7,590 bases of DNA, taken from NCBI GenBank assembly GCA_023433855.1, contig JAEYTV010000597.1:1-7590 (forward strand), given 5' to 3'. Positions 1 to 6,297 of the stretch are shown here, piece after piece. The translations under genes were made by a program, and so were the position numbers. Numbering within the stretch: position 1 is the stretch's first letter; each line of letters begins with the position of its first letter. The DNA is from Pseudomonadota bacterium (lineage in GTDB: Bacteria; Pseudomonadota; Alphaproteobacteria; Rhizobiales; Rhizobiaceae). The notes below the pieces were generated by a model. It was given only the letters and a program-made list of their open reading frames with translations, ran no database searches and was not told the DNA's origin.

Positions 1-1215
1 GAGCCTGGACAGGCACTGTTCGCGCGTGTCGCCGTGAACGATCAGCTTGCCGAGCAACGAATCGTAGAACGGCGGGACGACGTAGCCCTCGTAGAGCATG
101 GTGTCGAACCGGACGTGATCGGCCTCCGGAACGCTCAGCGTCTCCACCGTTCCCGGCCCCGGCTGGAAGTCCTTGAACGGGTCTTCGGCGTTGATGCGGC
201 ACTCGATCGCGTGGCCCGAGATGACGATGTCGTCCTGGCGCACCGACAGAGGGGCGCCGCCGGCGATCTTCAGCATCTCCTGGACCAGGTCGATGCCGGT
301 GATCATCTCGGTGACCGGATGCTCGACTTGGATGCGGGTGTTCACTTCGATGAAGTAGAAGGCCTCGGTCTTGTCGTCGTAGAGATATTCGACCGTTCCC
401 GCCCCGACATATCCGACCGAGCGGGCGAGGTCGACGGCGCTGGCGCAAAGCCGTTCGCGCACCTTCTGCGGCAGGTGGAATGCGGGCGCCTCCTCCCACA
501 CCTTCTGGCGGCGGCGTTGAAGGGAGCATTCGCGCTCGTAGCAATGGACGAAATTTTGGCCGTCGCCGAGGATCTGCACCTCGATGTGCCGGGCGGCCGG
601 AATGACCTTTTCGACATAGAGGCCGCCGTCGCCGAAAGCCGCTTCCGCCTCGGCCGAGGCCTGCAGGAATTGTCGCTCGAATTCCGCGGGCTCCTGGATG
701 ATGCGGATGCCGCGGCCGCCGCCGCCCGCCGCAGCCTTGATCATGACGGGAAAGCCGATCCTGTCGGCAATGCCGGCAGCTTCCACCGCGTTCGAAACGC
801 GGCCGTCGCTGCCCGGCACGGTCGGCACTCCGGCTTTGTCGGCCTCCCTGCGCGCCGCAACCTTGTCGCCCAGCAGGCGGATGGAATCCCCTGAGGGTCC
901 GACGAAACGCATCCCTGCCGCGACGACCGCATCGGCGAATTCGGCATTCTCGGCGAGGAAGCCGTAGCCGGGATGGACCGCGTCGGCGTTCGTCTTGCGC
1001 GCCGCTTCGATCACATTTGCGACGTTCAGGTAGGACTTCCTGGCCGTGGCCGGCCCGATCTCGACTGCTTCGTCTGCCAGGCGCACGGCGAGTGAATCCG
1101 CGTCGGCCGCGCTGTAGACCTGGATCGTGCGCAGGCCGAGGGCCTTCGCGGCACGATTGATCCGCACCGCGATCTCACCCCGATTTGCGATGAGCACGGA
1201 GCGGATGGACATCAT
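1..1215 (-). CDS. accC: Biotin carboxylase subunit (AccC family), 3' end cut off by the window
   Basis: ATP-dependent carboxylation of the biotin on a carrier protein, using bicarbonate; cytosolic. I translated 405 codons running off the left edge. The E. coli enzyme has about 450, so the last ~45 residues are missing. It opens with SIRSVLIANRGEIAVRI, the classic N-terminus. The ATP-grasp glycine-rich loop (IKAAAGGGGRGIR) has Lys160. HIEVQ starts at His210, QRRRQK ends at Lys238, Glu276 is present, and EVNTRIQVEH supplies Glu290, Asn292 and Arg294. CRINAEDP has Arg340, matching E. coli Arg338. All catalytic residues visible in this part are intact. The start ATG (1213-1215) overlaps the stop of the carrier gene as ATGA; a second ATG follows directly. 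QKVWEEAP has Trp where AccC usually has Val or Ile. The neighbouring pxpA suggests a dedicated paralogue rather than the housekeeping fatty-acid enzyme (inference). Confidence 0.95.
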   Translation of the reverse strand, partial: MMSIRSVLIANRGEIAVRINRAAKALGLRTIQVYSAADADSLAVRLADEAVEIGPATARKSYLNVANVIEAARKTNADAVHPGYGFLAENAEFADAVVAAGMRFVGPSGDSIRLLGDKVAARREADKAGVPTVPGSDGRVSNAVEAAGIADRIGFPVMIKAAAGGGGRGIRIIQEPAEFERQFLQASAEAEAAFGDGGLYVEKVIPAARHIEVQILGDGQNFVHCYERECSLQRRRQKVWEEAPAFHLPQKVRERLCASAVDLARSVGYVGAGTVEYLYDDKTEAFYFIEVNTRIQVEHPVTEMITGIDLVQEMLKIAGGAPLSVRQDDIVISGHAIECRINAEDPFKDFQPGPGTVETLSVPEADHVRFDTMLYEGYVVPPFYDSLLGKLIVHGDTREQCLSRL

Positions 1216-1451
1216 TCGACCTCCGCGATGATATCGCCGGCCATGATGGCATCTTCATTTTCGGCGACGAAGCGGATCGCCTTGCCTGCAACTCCGGCCT
1301 TCACCTCGTGGAACGACTTCATCACCTCGACGAGGCCGATCACATCGTCCTTGGCGACGGCGTCGCCGTCTTCCTTGAACGCCGGGCTGTCCGGCGTCGG
1401 CTTGCGGTAGAATACGCCTGGAAGGGGCGACCTGATTTCCTGCTTGCTCAT
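1212..1451 (-). CDS. accB: Short biotin carboxyl carrier protein (biotinyl domain only)
   Basis: A 79-residue biotin acceptor. The [10 protein letters not shown] motif places the biotinylated lysine at Lys45, in a typical (V/A)MK(M/S) hairpin. The preceding [19 protein letters not shown] matches the AccB type, where this stretch forms the protruding thumb. The protein is essentially a bare biotinyl domain. E. coli AccB is about 156 residues and has an N-terminal Ala/Pro-rich linker, which is absent here. The gene overlaps pxpA upstream (ATGA at 1448-1451) and the biotin carboxylase downstream (ATGA at 1212-1215), so translational coupling is likely. It would shuttle carboxyl groups from the adjacent carboxylase to a carboxyltransferase not in this window. 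The symbol marks the family; this is probably a paralogue of the housekeeping accB. Confidence 0.92.
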   Translation of the reverse strand: MSKQEIRSPLPGVFYRKPTPDSPAFKEDGDAVAKDDVIGLVEVMKSFHEVKAGVAGKAIRFVAENEDAIMAGDIIAEVE

Positions 1452-2254
1452 ACGGCTCTCCTCGAAACACTGTCCGGACCGACCACGATCTCCGAGACCG
1501 GGACGATGCGGATTCCGTTGGCGGTGAGGGCATCGCGGATCGCAGTACCGATCTCCACGCAGCCTGGCGTATCGGAATGAAAGCAGATTGACTCGAAACC
1601 GATGTCAATCTCCCCGGCATCCACGGTGCGGACCTTGCCCTCCAGGCAGGCACGAACCACTTTGTCAGCGACGCCGCGGGGGTCGAGGGCACCGACTCGC
1701 CGCGCGAACACGATCGATCCGCTGCTGTCGTAGTCCCGGTCCGCGTAGAATTCCCGGACGACCGGTTGTCCCATCTCCCGCGCCACCCGATAGGTGAGCG
1801 AGGATTCCATGCAAAAGACGTAGGAATCGGGCGCAGCCCGGCGCATGAAGTCGATGAAGCTACGTGAGAATTCCTCGTTGCGCGCGATCTCCATGTAGAG
1901 CGCGCCATGCGGCTTCACGTGCTGGAGGTTCACCCCGTGACGGCGTGCGAACTCGCGCAGCGCGCCGACCTGGTAGATGAGGTCGTTGAGGATTTCCTCG
2001 TTGCTGCCGTTGATCTTGCGGCGGCCGAAACCTTGGAGGTCGCGGTAGCCGGGATGCGCGCCGACGCCCACTCCGTGCTGCGCCGCAAGCCGGACGGTCT
2101 CGTCCATCAGCATCGGATCTCCGGCATGGAATCCGGCAGCAATGTTTGCCGAACTGATGAGACCCATGATGCTGGCATCATCGGCGTCCGCGATGGTCCA
2201 GCGGCCAAAGCCCTCGCCCATATCGCAATTGAGATCGACCGCAGACAGCCGCAT
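1448..2254 (-). CDS. pxpA: LamB/YcsF family protein, 5-oxoprolinase subunit A
   Basis: A 268-residue member of the LamB/YcsF family, whose characterised members form 5-oxoprolinase with PxpB and PxpC and open 5-oxoproline to glutamate using ATP. Signature stretches are [11 protein letters not shown] (7-17), [12 protein letters not shown] (36-47), GVGAHPGY...GFGRR (63-79), KPHGALY (114-120) and CFHSDTPG (224-231). The His and Asp residues are those expected for the metal/catalytic pocket of the polysaccharide-deacetylase-like barrel. I chose the start at 2254 because a strong AGGAGG-type site lies just upstream. An in-frame ATG at 2275 would add seven residues but would place that ribosome site inside the coding region. 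It is the first gene of an operon with the carrier and biotin carboxylase, divergent from a lysR gene. The substrate may be another lactam or cyclic amide; the sequence cannot decide this. Confidence 0.93.
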   Translation of the reverse strand: MRLSAVDLNCDMGEGFGRWTIADADDASIMGLISSANIAAGFHAGDPMLMDETVRLAAQHGVGVGAHPGYRDLQGFGRRKINGSNEEILNDLIYQVGALREFARRHGVNLQHVKPHGALYMEIARNEEFSRSFIDFMRRAAPDSYVFCMESSLTYRVAREMGQPVVREFYADRDYDSSGSIVFARRVGALDPRGVADKVVRACLEGKVRTVDAGEIDIGFESICFHSDTPGCVEIGTAIRDALTANGIRIVPVSEIVVGPDSVSRRAV

Positions 2255-2260
2255 GACGGC

Positions 2261-2271
2261 CCTCTCCTCCT
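2261..2271 (-). promoter_or_regulatory. Ribosome binding site deciding the pxpA start
   Basis: On the minus strand the bases read AGGAGGAGAGG and end 6 nt before the ATG at 2254. The purine-rich run offers GGAG-type pairing at 8-11 nt from that start. It argues for the ATG at 2254 over the in-frame ATG at 2275, which lies upstream of it. Confidence 0.75.
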
Positions 2272-2304
2272 GCATTCGCGGCGCCGTTGTGCACCGGTGT
2301 TCCC

Positions 2305-2328
2305 TGGTTGGTTAGACGCTACCAACCA
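2305..2328. promoter_or_regulatory. Perfect 8-bp inverted repeat, candidate operator or leader hairpin
   Basis: The arms are TGGTTGGT and ACCAACCA, separated by 8 bp (TAGACGCT). It lies 50 bp upstream of the pxpA start, so it could be an operator downstream of the promoter or a hairpin in the pxpA mRNA leader. The TGGT/ACCA half-sites resemble those of some GntR-family regulators, but no such gene is visible here. No U-rich run follows on either strand, so it does not look like a terminator. Confidence 0.5.
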
Positions 2329-2361
2329 AAGGCAGGATTGAAAAATTCTATTCTTAGATGT

Positions 2362-2378
2362 TGATTTTCAAAAAATCA
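2362..2378. promoter_or_regulatory. AT-rich 7-bp palindrome, candidate LysR-protein site
   Basis: The arms TGATTTT and AAAATCA are a perfect inverted repeat with a 3-bp spacer (CAA). The site overlaps the possible pxpA -35 hexamer. Its right half, AAAAAATCA (2370-2378), recurs at 2490-2498 within the second site, 120 bp away. Binding by the neighbouring LysR protein is an inference. Confidence 0.45.
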
Positions 2379-2485
2379 GATAAATGGGCAAGCGCCCCGT
2401 GGTCGGCGCTGTCCTTGAAAACCTAGGAGACGACATATAGCGACAGGTAATGAGAATGCACCCGGGTAAACTCACGATCTGTCGA

Positions 2486-2498
2486 TGATAAAAAATCA
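2486..2498. promoter_or_regulatory. T-N11-A dyad (LysR box type) upstream of lysR
   Basis: TGAT and ATCA arms flank five A residues, giving the T-N11-A spacing with dyad symmetry typical of LysR-family boxes. It sits 46 bp before the lysR start and shares AAAAAATCA with the palindrome at 2362-2378. This position suits autoregulation. The motif is short and AT-rich, so chance occurrence is possible. Confidence 0.45.
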
Positions 2499-2544
2499 AA
2501 AGATGGTCGGGTTCTGATTCTGAAATTCCGAACGGGATAGTCGA

Positions 2545-3450
2545 ATGCCAATAAGCCTCAAGCAGATCCGATATTTCGTCTCGACGGCGGAGAGCGGCCA
2601 AGTTTCGCAGGCGGCGGTCGCGCTCTCCATATCGCAGTCGGCGATCACCACCGCGATCAAGGAGCTTGAGGCGGATGTGGGGGCCAGGCTGTTCATGCGT
2701 TCTCAGCAAGGTATGGAACTAACAGCCGCTGGAAAGGAGTTGCTGTTCCACGCTTACGAGGTGCTGTCGAAGATCGACGAGATGACGGGCATCAGCGTGC
2801 CCGGCAGCGATCTGCAGGATACGCTGAGCGTGGCCGCCTCCTATACGGTTATCGGTTATTACCTGCCCCATCATCTCGAGCGACTGAGACGGAATTTCCC
2901 CAGACTCGATATCCAACTCTTCGAACTCAACCGCGAGGCGATCGAGGAAGGCCTGCTGGCCAACCGATACGATATAGCGGTGATGCTCACCGCCAACACC
3001 AACAATCCAGACCTGTCGACCGAGACCCACCTGTCTTCGCGACGCCGGCTGTGGGTGCCGGCGCGCCACCGGCTGCTTACGCTGGGCGCGGTCGGATTGA
3101 GGGAGGTCTCCGAAGAGCCCTATATCATGCTGACGGTGGACGAAGCGGCGCATACCTCGCTCAAATATTGGAGCAAGACGCCATACCGCCCGTCAGTGCA
3201 ACTGCGCACCTCGTCGGTGGAGGCGGTCCGGTCGCTCGTTGCAAACGGGCAGGGCGTCGCCATCCTGTCCGACATGGTGCATCGGCCTTGGTCGCTTGAG
3301 GGAAGACGCATCGAGACGGTCGCACTCAGCGATCCAATCCCGGCAATGGATGTCGGGCTGGCCTGGAAACGCGGCGTGACCTTTACGCCGGCCATGCAGG
3401 CCTTTCGCGATTACTTCCGACAAACCTATCACCTTCCGATGGGTCGATAG
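2545..3450 (+). CDS. LysR-type transcriptional regulator
   Basis: A 301-residue cytosolic DNA-binding regulator of standard LysR length. Residues 5-64 form the winged helix-turn-helix (LKQIRYFVSTAESGQVSQAA, then SQSAITTAIKELEADVGARLF, then MELTAAGKELL). The linker helix follows to about residue 80. Residues ~92-297 are the periplasmic-binding-like effector domain, including the VEAVRSLVANGQGVAIL segment common to the family. The ATG at 2545 fits the usual short N-terminus before the helix-turn-helix; its ribosome site is weak. It is divergent from the pxpA operon, so that operon is its most likely target. It is also co-directional with the hydrolase cluster downstream but separated from it by a terminator-like hairpin. 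The effector cannot be named; an oxoproline-like compound would be a guess from context. Confidence 0.95.
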   Translation: MPISLKQIRYFVSTAESGQVSQAAVALSISQSAITTAIKELEADVGARLFMRSQQGMELTAAGKELLFHAYEVLSKIDEMTGISVPGSDLQDTLSVAASYTVIGYYLPHHLERLRRNFPRLDIQLFELNREAIEEGLLANRYDIAVMLTANTNNPDLSTETHLSSRRRLWVPARHRLLTLGAVGLREVSEEPYIMLTVDEAAHTSLKYWSKTPYRPSVQLRTSSVEAVRSLVANGQGVAILSDMVHRPWSLEGRRIETVALSDPIPAMDVGLAWKRGVTFTPAMQAFRDYFRQTYHLPMGR

Positions 3451-3513
3451 CCGAGTGGGGCGAGTGGCTTCCGGCGCCCTCGGACCATAAGAATTCAAAG
3501 GCCAAGCTCACTG

Positions 3514-3533
3514 TCCTCCTTACGGAGGATTTT
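3514..3533 (+). terminator. Short intrinsic terminator after lysR
   Basis: A TCCTCC/GGAGGA stem with a TTAC loop is followed directly by TTTT. It lies 63 nt after the lysR stop and 33 nt before the hydrolase start. The stem is only 6 bp and the U run only 4, so termination may be partial. It suggests the hydrolase cluster is at least partly separate from lysR. I see no convincing promoter in the remaining 3534-3565 or in the rest of the 115-bp gap. Confidence 0.55.
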
Positions 3534-3565
3534 GCTGCGCTGGCGATGGCGACAGAGTATCGCCT

Positions 3566-4687
3566 ATGACTCCTTCTGAACTGATTTCCATCGACGTCAG
3601 CGCCGGGGCGCAGGCGGAATCGCAGTCCGGCCTCGCCATGCTCCGGCCGCGCATCTGGGGTTCCTTCACCGCGCCGCCCGGGTCGCGGGTGGCGGCGATC
3701 GTCATCCACCCGACCAGCAACTTCATGGGGCACTATCTGCTGGCGCCGCTCGCCGAGCGCGGGATCGCTGCGCTCGGCCTGAACACCCGCTATCTCGGCA
3801 GCGACGTGTCGCTGCTTCTGGAGCGTGCCATCCAGGATCTGGGCGCCGGCGTCCGCTGGCTGAGGGCGAAGGGGTTCGAGCGTGTCCTGCTGATCGGCAA
3901 CTCCGGCGGCGGCGCGCTGGTCAGCCTCTATCAGGCCGAGGCCGAGCGTCTGACCATAAAGGACACGCCGGCCGGCGATCCGATCCGGCTTGAGCCGGGA
4001 GACCTGCCGCCCGCCGATGCCATTTCGCTCAATGCCGCCCATCTCGGCCGCATGCATCTGATGAATGTCTGGCTCGATCCGGCGGTGATCGACGAGACCG
4101 ACGCGCTTGGCAGCGATCCGGCGCTCGACATGTTCAATCCCGACAATGGCCCGCCCTATTCGGCGGACTTCCTGCTGAAATACCAAGCGGCTCAGCTTGC
4201 CCGCAATGCACGCATCGAATCATGGGCGCGGGCAAGGCTGCGGCAAATCCGGGCGATGGGAGATGGTGCGTCCGACATGGCTTTCGTCATCCATCGCACA
4301 TTGGCCGATCCGCGCTGCCTCGATCCCGCGATCGACCCGAATGACCGGGTACCGGGTACCACTGTCTGGGGGCCGCCCAAGGCACAGAACCTGGCGGCGA
4401 ACAGCATGGGCCGCTTCACCACGCTGACCGCCTATCTCAGCCAGTGGTCGCCATCGAGCCGGGGCGACGGACCTGCCAACCTCGCGAGGACGAGCGTGCC
4501 GGTGCTGCTGCTCGAACACACCGCGGATTCGTCTGTGTTTCCCTCCGACAACGACCGCTGGGCTTCCGCGGCGCAGGGCCGCGTGCACCGGCATAGGCTC
4601 GAAGGCGGAAATCACTATCTGGCCGGTCAACCGCATCTGGTGACGGAAGCGGCGGACCGTATCGCTGCATTCGCGGCAGCTCTTTAG
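3566..4687 (+). CDS. Alpha/beta hydrolase of unassigned substrate
   Basis: A 373-residue alpha/beta-hydrolase-fold protein with no signal peptide or membrane segment seen. The early strand RVAAIVIHPTSNFMGHYL (41-58) carries the HPTSN loop in the oxyanion-hole position. The nucleophile elbow is LLIGNSGGGALVSLY with Ser113 (G-N-S-G-G). The late strand VPVLLLEHTADSSVFPSD offers Asp321 (or Asp328) as the acid, and EGGNHYLAGQ supplies His350. A long insertion (~residues 125-300) lies between nucleophile and acid, probably a large lid that sets specificity. The ATG at 3566 has only a weak upstream AGAG, and no better in-frame start is apparent. It leads a five-gene plus-strand cluster. Likely an esterase, lactonase or C-C bond hydrolase acting on a small molecule; the exact reaction cannot be told. 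Confidence 0.88.
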   Translation: MTPSELISIDVSAGAQAESQSGLAMLRPRIWGSFTAPPGSRVAAIVIHPTSNFMGHYLLAPLAERGIAALGLNTRYLGSDVSLLLERAIQDLGAGVRWLRAKGFERVLLIGNSGGGALVSLYQAEAERLTIKDTPAGDPIRLEPGDLPPADAISLNAAHLGRMHLMNVWLDPAVIDETDALGSDPALDMFNPDNGPPYSADFLLKYQAAQLARNARIESWARARLRQIRAMGDGASDMAFVIHRTLADPRCLDPAIDPNDRVPGTTVWGPPKAQNLAANSMGRFTTLTAYLSQWSPSSRGDGPANLARTSVPVLLLEHTADSSVFPSDNDRWASAAQGRVHRHRLEGGNHYLAGQPHLVTEAADRIAAFAAAL

Positions 4688-4707
4688 TTCGACAATCCGG
4701 AGGATCG

Positions 4708-5169
4708 ATGCTTCCCCTGTCCACCCGCCCACTGCTTCACATGGACATCGACTGCCACAAGCCGCATGAACTGGGGCAGACGTCCCGAGGCCGACGGCGC
4801 GTGGTGATTGTCTCCGGCGGCCGATTCGAAGGAGAGAGGCTGAACGGCACGATTCTGCCCGGTGGCGGCGACCTTGCTCTCGTCCGTCCGGACGGTGTCT
4901 TCGAGCCCGATGCCCAGTTTCTGTTGTCGACGGACGACGGCGCGTTGATCCATCTGCGCTATCGAGGAATATGGCATGCCGCCCCGCCGGTCCTCGACCG
5001 GCTGATGAAGCGCGAGGGACCTGTCGACCCGTCCGAGTACTACTTCCGCACCGCCGTCTTCTTCGAGACCGGCGCGGAGCAGTATCTCTGGATGAATCGT
5101 CTGCTGGCGATCGGCGTAGGCCTGCCCAAGGCAGGTGGCATCATCTACGACGTGCATGAAGTGCTTTGA
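4708..5169 (+). CDS. DUF3237 family protein
   Basis: A 153-residue protein matching the DUF3237 (UPF0311) beta-barrel family. Family-like segments in order are SGGRFEGERLNGTILPGGGD (36-55), VRPDGV (59-64), STDDGALIHLRYRG (74-87), EYYFRT (110-115), FETGAEQYLWMNR (119-131) and GGIIYDVHEV near the end. The family has no firmly established reaction that I know of; members recur in degradative clusters for aromatic or cyclic compounds. A strong GGAGGA (4699-4704) lies 3 nt before the ATG, the best ribosome site of the cluster, and the gene starts 20 bp after the hydrolase stop. The conserved acidic, Tyr and His residues suggest an enzymatic or ligand-binding pocket (inference). No signal peptide is seen. 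Confidence 0.88.
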   Translation: MLPLSTRPLLHMDIDCHKPHELGQTSRGRRRVVIVSGGRFEGERLNGTILPGGGDLALVRPDGVFEPDAQFLLSTDDGALIHLRYRGIWHAAPPVLDRLMKREGPVDPSEYYFRTAVFFETGAEQYLWMNRLLAIGVGLPKAGGIIYDVHEVL

Positions 5170-5174
5170 CGCTC

Positions 5175-5846
5175 ATGCTTTACGAAATCAGACTCTATGC
5201 CATCCCGCCCGGACGGATCGCCGACATCGAGCAGCGGATGCTCGGCGACGTTCCACCGCTCTTCGCCGAACATGGCATCCGCGCGGTCGGGCATTGGACC
5301 GTCATGGCGGGGCCGGACATGCCGGCTTTCCTCTATGTGCTGCAGTGGAAGGATGCCACTGAGCGCGAGAAGTGCTGGCGGAGCTTCTATGCGGATCCCC
5401 GATGGTCGACCATTCGCGCCCGCACCAATGCCGGTTCGGAGCTGGTTGAGCGCTACGGTCTGTGGCTGATGAAGCCAAGCGCTGCGCTGGAGCGGTCCTT
5501 CCTGTCGACCATTGCGCCTGCCGAAGGCGAGATACACGAGATGCTGCTGCAGTTTGTAGCGATCGGGCAGGCAGGCGCCATAGCGTCCCATCTGCGCGAG
5601 ACGATGCTGCCGATACTGGAGAAGGTTGGGGGCAGGGTGCTCGCCGTGCTCGACATGGTTGCCGGGCCGCGTGTCCCCACCGTGGCGATCTTCGTGGCCT
5701 GGCCCGATTTTCGGTCGAGGAACGAAGGCCGGCGTCGGATGGAGGAATTGGCGCAAGCAGATCTGCTTGGTCGAAGCGACGTCTATCTGCTTCGCCTGGT
5801 GGTCGGGCCAGCGCAGGAAACCAGTATGCGGGAAGGGACGGCATGA
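5175..5846 (+). CDS. NIPSNAP family protein with two tandem barrel domains
   Basis: A 223-residue protein built from two ferredoxin-like (dimeric alpha/beta barrel) units. The first (1-~98) is a clear NIPSNAP domain: MLYEIRLYAIPPGRI, then GHWTVMAGPDMPAFLYVLQWKD, then FYADPRW. The second (~110-210) repeats the layout in weaker form: EMLLQFVAIGQAGAI, then LAVLDMVAGPRVPTVAIFVAWPDFRSRNEG. I chose the ATG at 5175 over an in-frame TTG at 5166 that overlaps the previous stop, because family members begin MLYEIR-. Translation is probably coupled to the DUF3237 gene 5 nt upstream. The 3' end overlaps the next gene as ATGA. The fold is used by monooxygenases, cyclases and lyases that work without a bound cofactor, but no reaction can be assigned. 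Confidence 0.88.
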   Translation: MLYEIRLYAIPPGRIADIEQRMLGDVPPLFAEHGIRAVGHWTVMAGPDMPAFLYVLQWKDATEREKCWRSFYADPRWSTIRARTNAGSELVERYGLWLMKPSAALERSFLSTIAPAEGEIHEMLLQFVAIGQAGAIASHLRETMLPILEKVGGRVLAVLDMVAGPRVPTVAIFVAWPDFRSRNEGRRRMEELAQADLLGRSDVYLLRLVVGPAQETSMREGTA

Positions 5847-6289
5847 CCGGCAAGCTCAGCCTCGAGGACCATCACGAGATCGTGCAGCTCTATGCGCGCT
5901 ATGGGCGCTGTGTGGACAGCGGCGATGCCGATGGCTACGTCCGTCTCTTCACGGATGACGGTTCCTTTGCGCGCACCAATACGATCGTCGAAGGCACCGG
6001 CTCGGGGCTTCCGCCCGCCAAATTCGAGGGACACGCCGCGCTTCGCAAGCTGGTCGAGGACCTTGCCGCCCAGTTCAGGGGGAAGATGCGCCATCAATTG
6101 ACGGACGTCTTCATCGAGCCGGGCGAGCGCGACGGCGAGGCGCATGGTGTCTGCTACGGACTGATCACCGACTGGCGGGACGGCTACGGCAAGCTGTCGA
6201 TGCACGGCACATACAGGATGAGCATCGTGCGTACGCCGGCGGGTTGGCGCTTCAAGGAAGTCGCCCTCTCGCGCCTGCCGGCGGATTGA
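5843..6289 (+). CDS. SnoaL-like (NTF2-fold) protein, possible dehydratase/isomerase
   Basis: A 148-residue cone-shaped alpha+beta barrel protein of the SnoaL-like type. The opening helix EIVQLYARYGRCVDSGDADGYVRLFTDDGSF is typical, followed by FEGHAALRKLVEDL, MRHQLTDVFIE and a final GTYRMSIVRTPAGWRFKEVALSRL strand pair. Tyr20, Asp25 and His84 fall where dehydratases and isomerases of this fold (for example the scytalone dehydratase and BaiE groups) hold catalytic residues; this comparison is from memory, not alignment. The start is set by the ATGA overlap with the NIPSNAP gene (5843-5846). A longer open frame exists upstream but would run inside that gene. The gene lies 8 nt before the ABM-fold gene. 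Confidence 0.88.
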   Translation: MTGKLSLEDHHEIVQLYARYGRCVDSGDADGYVRLFTDDGSFARTNTIVEGTGSGLPPAKFEGHAALRKLVEDLAAQFRGKMRHQLTDVFIEPGERDGEAHGVCYGLITDWRDGYGKLSMHGTYRMSIVRTPAGWRFKEVALSRLPAD

Positions 6290-6297
6290 GACGCTCG

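Larger units (their letters stand above)
2255..2544. promoter_or_regulatory. Divergent pxpA/lysR regulatory region
   Basis: This 290-bp non-coding stretch separates the divergent pxpA and lysR starts, and its middle is clearly more AT-rich than the flanking genes. It holds three inverted repeats, listed separately. Possible promoter elements are weak. For pxpA, a minus-strand TTGAAA (2366-2371) and TAGAAT (2345-2350) are only 15 bp apart. For lysR, a plus-strand TTGAAA (2415-2420) and TATAGC (2436-2441) are also 15 bp apart. A LysR protein binding between divergent genes is the common family arrangement, so joint control of both directions is a reasonable inference. Confidence 0.6.

Noticed and set aside
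34..894. Long plus-strand open frame of 286 codons
   Set aside because: It is the exact antisense of the biotin carboxylase codons, which translate to a full set of family motifs. High GC makes such shadow frames common.
3546..3569. Seven-codon ORF overlapping the hydrolase start
   Set aside because: It has no ribosome site at a suitable distance and is too short to separate from chance.
3383..4186. Minus-strand open frame of 267 codons across the hydrolase gene
   Set aside because: Low-complexity Arg/Gln/Ala-rich translation with no family motif, antisense to a well-supported hydrolase.
4347..4361. Tandem GGGTACC repeat within the hydrolase gene
   Set aside because: Two copies of a 7-bp unit in coding sequence encoding a normal loop; no sign of a mobile element or slippage effect.
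5166..5174. TTG start for the NIPSNAP protein
   Set aside because: The ATG at 5175 gives the typical MLYEIR start; the TTG overlaps the previous stop codon and adds only three residues.
5462..5842. N-terminal extension of the SnoaL-like gene (start at 5462)
   Set aside because: The extension lies inside the NIPSNAP gene in another frame and reads as Arg/Ala-rich filler. The ATGA overlap at 5843 gives the normal family start.
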